Positions 5,506 through 9,392 of a stretch of 9,392 nt of DNA are shown piece after piece (positions within the stretch are counted from its first letter, which is position 1; every line of letters begins with the position of its first letter). The translations under genes and the position numbers were made by a program. Origin of the DNA: an uncultured Actinomycetes bacterium (GTDB lineage: Bacteria > Actinomycetota > Actinomycetes > Nanopelagicales > Nanopelagicaceae); assembly GCA_903907665.1 (NCBI GenBank), contig CAIVOW010000181.1, positions 1-9,392 on the forward strand, read 5' to 3'. A model generated the notes under the pieces. The model saw only the letters and a list, made by a program, of their open reading frames with translations, was not told the DNA's origin and did not search any database.

Positions 5506-7004
5506 TGTCTTTAGAGCTAAGTAGAATTACAAAAAGTTTTGGTGCCTTAATTGCCAATGATGAAATCAACCTCTCTGTTAATGACGGCGAGATACACGCA
5601 ATTCTGGGTGAAAATGGCGCCGGCAAATCTACGCTGATGAATATTGTCTACGGTTTACTACAACCTGACTCCGGTGAAATAAAAATTGACGGCAAAGTTG
5701 TATCTATCCATGAACCAAGCGACGCCCTTGCTGTTGGTATTGGCATGGTCCATCAACACTTTATGTTGATACCTGTTTTTACTGTTTTAGAAAATATAGT
5801 TTTGGGCCACGAAGATAGCTCTAAAACCGGCAGGCTAAAGCTTGGTCAGGCACGTGAACGACTATTAAAAATCGCTTCCGAATTTGGGTTCGACATTGAT
5901 CCTGACGCGCTTGTTGAGAATCTCCCTGTTGGTGTCCAGCAGCGAGTTGAGATTTTAAAAGCTCTTGTTTATGAGGCTAAGGTTCTAATTCTCGATGAAC
6001 CCACTGCGGTATTAACCCCGCAGGAAACCGATGAGCTTATTGAAGTAATGAAACGTCTTCGAGCGAGTGGTACGTCAATCATCTTTATCTCCCATAAGTT
6101 ACGTGAAGTTAAAGCGGTAGCAGATCGCATAACTGTTATTCGTCGAGGCAAGGTTGTTGCGACTGCCGAACCAAGTGCCAGCCAAGAAGAGTTAGCTGCG
6201 CTTATGGTTGGTCGGCCTGTGAATTTAATGCCCGAAAAGACCCCACCTAAAGTTGAGCAACCAATCCTTGTCGTAAAAGGTCTTGATGTTTTAGATCCTT
6301 CGGGCAGGCCTTTAGTATCGGATGCGAATTTTGAGGTCCGAGGAGGTGAAGTTCTGGCGATTGCCGGAGTCCAAGGTAACGGCCAATCTGAACTTGCCGA
6401 AGCAATGATTAACCTACAACCGCACGTGCGAGGTTCCATCAAACTTGAAGACGTTGAAATTGTGGGTAAATCCGTTCATGAGTCGCTTCACAAAGGAATT
6501 GCCTTTGTTCCTGAATCGCGCGAATTAAACGGGTTGATCGGATCATTTAGTATTGCCGAGAATTTGATCCTAGATACACATCGCGAAGCACCGTATGCCA
6601 AGGGCTTTGCTCTCTCCCCTAAAGCCATTGCCCTGCGCGGTGAAGAACAAGCTAAAGAATTCGACATTCGTTTTCAATCCATCCAAGATCCCGTCTCTTC
6701 TCTTTCAGGTGGAAATAAGCAAAAAGTTGTTGTCGCAAGAGAGCTATCTAGGCCCGTGAAATTACTTGTAGCATCTCAACCAACAAGAGGATTAGACGTT
6801 GGATCCATCGAATTTGTACATGAACGGATTCTCGCTGAACGAAATGCCGGACGAGCCGTACTTCTTTTTAGTACAGAGCTTGACGAAGTCGTTGCATTAG
6901 CCGATCGCATTGCTGTCATGTACGCGGGTAAAATTCTTGCCATCGTAGATTCGAATGTTCCTCGAGAAGAACTTGGACTATTAATGGCGGGTGTAAAGAA
7001 ATGA
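5505..7004 (+). CDS. ABC transporter ATPase, tandem NBDs (nucleoside importer type)
   Basis: A 499-residue cytoplasmic protein with two ATP-binding cassettes, as in importers that pair with BMP-family binding proteins (B. subtilis NupO is the named relative). NBD1: Walker A GENGAGKST (35-43), Q-loop near Q84, signature region LPVGVQQR (140-147), Walker B VLILDEP (160-166), and H197 as switch histidine. NBD2 (from about 255): Walker A is replaced by GVQGNGQSEL, the signature LSGGNKQ (400-406) is intact, and the Walker B acidic pair is S424-Q425 in LVASQPTRGLD, so its own catalytic step is likely lost. The SQPTRGLDVGSIEF pattern is typical of the nucleoside branch rather than sugar transporters of the RbsA type. 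GTG start, predicted leaderless; it follows the terminator by 24 bases. The stop overlaps the next gene by 4 bp. Confidence 0.95.
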   Translation: MSLELSRITKSFGALIANDEINLSVNDGEIHAILGENGAGKSTLMNIVYGLLQPDSGEIKIDGKVVSIHEPSDALAVGIGMVHQHFMLIPVFTVLENIVLGHEDSSKTGRLKLGQARERLLKIASEFGFDIDPDALVENLPVGVQQRVEILKALVYEAKVLILDEPTAVLTPQETDELIEVMKRLRASGTSIIFISHKLREVKAVADRITVIRRGKVVATAEPSASQEELAALMVGRPVNLMPEKTPPKVEQPILVVKGLDVLDPSGRPLVSDANFEVRGGEVLAIAGVQGNGQSELAEAMINLQPHVRGSIKLEDVEIVGKSVHESLHKGIAFVPESRELNGLIGSFSIAENLILDTHREAPYAKGFALSPKAIALRGEEQAKEFDIRFQSIQDPVSSLSGGNKQKVVVARELSRPVKLLVASQPTRGLDVGSIEFVHERILAERNAGRAVLLFSTELDEVVALADRIAVMYAGKILAIVDSNVPREELGLLMAGVKK

Positions 7005-8173
7005 AAAAAGTTTGGAACCGTATTGCTGGGACTGCATTGCTCCCTGCGCTCTCGTTCTTACTCGCATTCTTTATCTCAGGCTTTGTCATTGCTTTCTCCG
7101 ACTCGACAGTTCTAAAAAATATCGGTCATCCTGGAAAATTTATTACAACAGCTTTATCTACGGTCGGCAACGCCTATCTTGCGCTATTCCAGGGATCTAT
7201 TTTTGACCCAAATCTCACAACTGGTCATGGGTTCATGCGAGGTTTTTATCCACTTTCTGAAACCATCGTTACCGCAACACCTCTTATTCTGACTGGCCTC
7301 GCAGTCGCTCTTGCATTCCGTGCCGGCTTATTTAATATCGGCGCGCAAGGTCAATTTATATTTGGCGCGATAGGTGCCTCCTACGTCGGCTTTCACTTCA
7401 CATTCACACCCGTCCTACACGTGACCCTCGCTCTACTGGCTGGAATTATCTGTGCCGCGCTATACGGTGGGCTTGTTGGATTATTGAAAGCTCGTACTGG
7501 AGCGCACGAAGTTATTGTCACCATCATGCTCAACTACATTGCAGGATTCTTTATTCTCTGGATTTTGAAAACTACTACTTTCTTGCGGCCTCGTCGTATT
7601 GATCCAATCGCTCCTGAAGTAAATCCCAGTTCTCAACTTCCACATTTAGCGGGGGCTAACTTCCGCCTTCATGCTGGAATTTTAATTGCACTTGCTGCGG
7701 CTTACTTTGTCTGGTGGATTCTCAATCGAACAACAATTGGTTTCCAATTTAGAGCTGTTGGTGCAAATGCCTCAGCTGCAAAGACTGCTGGAATTTCTGT
7801 TTCTAAAGTAACTATAGCCACCATGTCCCTTTGTGGAGCGCTAGCAGGTCTGGGTGGGGCTGTTCACGTTCTTGGTAGTCAGTACGCGCTAACTGCAGAT
7901 ATTGGTGGCTCCTTTGGGTTTGATGCGATTACCGTTGCGCTGTTAGGAAGAGCAAAGCCTTTTGGAACAGTCTTAGCTGCGCTGCTATTCGGCGCCCTTC
8001 GTACGGGCGGCCGCACTATGCAGTCCAACACAACAACACCACTCGATATCGTTCTTGTTATTCAAGCACTCATTGTTCTTTTCATCGCATCACCTACTTT
8101 GGTCCGCATGCTATTTAAAGTGAAGAATTTGAAAACCGATGCCGCCATGACTGCGAAGGGTTGGAACGGATAA
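7001..8173 (+). CDS. ABC transporter permease (BPD_transp_2 family), first of a pair
   Basis: A 390-residue membrane protein. Hydrophobic segments are evident from about 12-32, 88-106, 113-130, 140-162, 170-190, 225-241, 270-290, 305-334 and 348-370, in the layout of branched-chain-amino-acid/nucleoside-type permeases. Hallmarks: FNIGAQGQ (111-118), EVIVTIMLNYI (170-180), and the cytoplasmic coupling region GANASAAKTAGI (254-265) that docks on the ATPase. B. subtilis NupP is the named relative. Begins at the ATGA overlapping the ATPase stop, so translational coupling is expected. It ends with an overlap (TAATG) into the second permease. With NBD and second permease it forms the membrane channel for the substrate delivered by the BMP protein. 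Confidence 0.94.
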   Translation: MKKVWNRIAGTALLPALSFLLAFFISGFVIAFSDSTVLKNIGHPGKFITTALSTVGNAYLALFQGSIFDPNLTTGHGFMRGFYPLSETIVTATPLILTGLAVALAFRAGLFNIGAQGQFIFGAIGASYVGFHFTFTPVLHVTLALLAGIICAALYGGLVGLLKARTGAHEVIVTIMLNYIAGFFILWILKTTTFLRPRRIDPIAPEVNPSSQLPHLAGANFRLHAGILIALAAAYFVWWILNRTTIGFQFRAVGANASAAKTAGISVSKVTIATMSLCGALAGLGGAVHVLGSQYALTADIGGSFGFDAITVALLGRAKPFGTVLAALLFGALRTGGRTMQSNTTTPLDIVLVIQALIVLFIASPTLVRMLFKVKNLKTDAAMTAKGWNG

Positions 8174-9392
8174 TGGTTCTCACAAATGTGCAGAAGCGCC
8201 AGCTTCGACTTATCGCAGTAATATTTCTATTGTTGCTTGCTGAGTTATATGCATTTGGCTTTGCTAAAGCATCTGCCAATAAGACAACTTTTGGATTTCA
8301 ACTTGGTAAGGAATGGGTAATTATTCACGAATGGGTAATTCAATCCACTACTGGTTCAAGGATTTTCTCAGGACTTGGAATTCTGGCGGCCGCTCTTGGA
8401 GTATTTCTCGTTCGAGCAAATAGATCTCCACTGGCAGGCACTTCCATTGCTGCGTTCTCACTTCTCATGTCATTTCTATGTTGGGCAGCTAATGGCAAAT
8501 TTATTCCACTAACTGGTCTCCTCCAAGGCAGTTTGTTGCTGGCCGTTCCCCTTATTTTCGGATCGATGTCGGGCTTACTGTGCGAACGCTCTGGAGTAAT
8601 CAATATTGCGATTGAAGGACAGCTACTCGCTGGTGCATTTGCAGCCGGAGTTGTGGCTAGCCTGACTCACAAAACAACGTGGGGGCTTTTGGTAGCGCCG
8701 TTGGCCGGAGCACTGATTTCACTCTTACTCGCAACTTTCGCTATTAAATTTTCAGTTGACCAAGTGATTCTTGGATTCGTACTCAATGTGCTGGTCATTG
8801 GCCTTACCGACTTCTTATATAAAAAGCTTCTTATTCCTTATGCGCAGACATGGAACACTGGGCCATCGTTTGCCAGATTACAAATTCCAGTTCTTGGAAA
8901 ATTACCAATTATTGGTCCTATCCTCTTTGATCAAACCATCATTGTCTATCTGATGTACGTCATTGTTGGCGTAGTAACTTTCTCACTCTTTAAAACTAAA
9001 TGGGGTTTGCGAACGAGAGCCATTGGTGAACATCCAGAAGCTGCTGACTCTGTAGGAATTGATGTAAATAAGCTTCGTTTCCGCAATGTCATTGTCGCTG
9101 GACTTGTTTCAGGGCTAGGTGGGGCATATTTCACTGTTGGATCTGTTGGTAGTTTCGGAAAAGAGATGACGGCCGGTGCTGGTTTCATTGCTCTAGCAGC
9201 TCTCATTTTTGGAAAATGGACTCCTATGGGTGCTGTGATGGCCGGACTTCTTTTTGGGTTTGCGGATAACCTCTCTGGAACGCTCTCGATTATCGGTGTA
9301 TCAATACCATCAGAATTTATGTTGATGGTTCCATACATTGCGACAATCATTGCGGTCTCTGGACTAGTTGGGCGAGTCAGGGCTCCAGCTGC
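8173..9392 (+). CDS. ABC transporter permease (BPD_transp_2 family), second of a pair; truncated by window end
   Basis: The frame opens at ATG 8173, overlapping the preceding stop by one base, and stays open to the edge (406 complete codons). It is a membrane protein of the same superfamily as the upstream permease (B. subtilis NupQ is the named relative). Segments near 11-31, 64-80, 90-105 and 113-133 are hydrophobic, followed by the ERSGVINIAIEGQLLAGAFAA hallmark around 138-157. Further on is the coupling region GEHPEAADSVGI, then the C-terminal membrane block GFIALAALIFGKWTPMGA. The C-terminus lies beyond the window; the known family length suggests little is missing. An exact 12-bp direct repeat (8311-8322, 8329-8340) sits in the N-terminal loop region. 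Partner of the first permease in a heterodimeric channel. Confidence 0.93.
   Translation, partial: MVLTNVQKRQLRLIAVIFLLLLAELYAFGFAKASANKTTFGFQLGKEWVIIHEWVIQSTTGSRIFSGLGILAAALGVFLVRANRSPLAGTSIAAFSLLMSFLCWAANGKFIPLTGLLQGSLLLAVPLIFGSMSGLLCERSGVINIAIEGQLLAGAFAAGVVASLTHKTTWGLLVAPLAGALISLLLATFAIKFSVDQVILGFVLNVLVIGLTDFLYKKLLIPYAQTWNTGPSFARLQIPVLGKLPIIGPILFDQTIIVYLMYVIVGVVTFSLFKTKWGLRTRAIGEHPEAADSVGIDVNKLRFRNVIVAGLVSGLGGAYFTVGSVGSFGKEMTAGAGFIALAALIFGKWTPMGAVMAGLLFGFADNLSGTLSIIGVSIPSEFMLMVPYIATIIAVSGLVGRVRAPA
8311..8346 (+). repeat. in-frame 18-bp tandem duplication inside the second permease gene
   Basis: GAATGGGTAATT occurs at 8311-8322 and again, identical, at 8329-8340. The period is 18 bases (six codons), so the protein reads EWVIIH then EWVIQS at about residues 47-58, in a loop between two membrane segments. 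The third copy is absent. It probably arose by replication slippage and keeps the frame intact. Confidence 0.75.

Noticed and set aside
5969..6442. A 157-codon open frame on the minus strand
   Set aside because: It is antisense to the ATPase NBD1/linker and shows only low-complexity Ser/Thr/Arg-rich sequence.

Overview
The window looks like a stretch of chromosome from a moderate-GC Actinobacterium, possibly a streamlined freshwater one of the Nanopelagicales/acI type. This is an inference from several signs: base composition that looks mid-range by eye rather than high-GC, very tight gene packing, putative leaderless starts with TAnnnT -10 boxes, and an exported binding protein without outer-membrane features. 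No rRNA or marker gene here proves the taxon. No transposase, integrase, CRISPR array or phage gene is visible, so I read it as ordinary metabolic chromosome.

Left part (1-1177). A minus-strand tRNA-Tyr (anticodon GUA) lies at the edge. Beside it is a strong intergenic hairpin without a U-tract. Next come two very small minus-strand genes. One encodes a 49-residue protein with a CDGSH-type iron-sulfur motif variant (CNGTH); the other encodes a 64-residue cysteine-rich zinc-ribbon-like protein. A 202-bp divergent spacer follows, with candidate promoters, inverted repeats and a degenerate 10-bp tandem repeat. It leads to a plus-strand NTF2-like/lumazine-binding-fold protein.

Middle (1174-4236). 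The NTF2-like gene converges, with a 4-bp overlap, on a minus-strand PLP enzyme of the cysteine-desulfurase-like (VC1184-type) class-V aminotransferase group. From a compact 60-bp divergent promoter, the plus-strand pair psuG-psuK starts: pseudouridine-5'-phosphate glycosidase plus a PfkB-family kinase that is probably pseudouridine kinase. Together these would convert pseudouridine to uracil and ribose-5-phosphate.

Right part (4237-9392). A nucleoside-type BMP-family ABC importer follows: an exported binding protein with a TTG start, a perfect Rho-independent terminator, then a GTG-started, apparently leaderless double-NBD ATPase gene. Two overlapping permease genes complete it, and the second runs off the window. 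The simplest reading of the whole is scavenging of nucleosides: the importer brings in nucleosides, possibly including pseudouridine, and psuK/psuG cleave pseudouridine. I do not see a clearly undescribed multi-gene system. The most worthwhile leads are the pseudouridine-import hypothesis, the mini CDGSH/zinc-ribbon pair, the 10-bp repeat array, the palindrome next to the binding-protein Shine-Dalgarno, and the terminator plus leaderless-restart arrangement inside the transporter locus.
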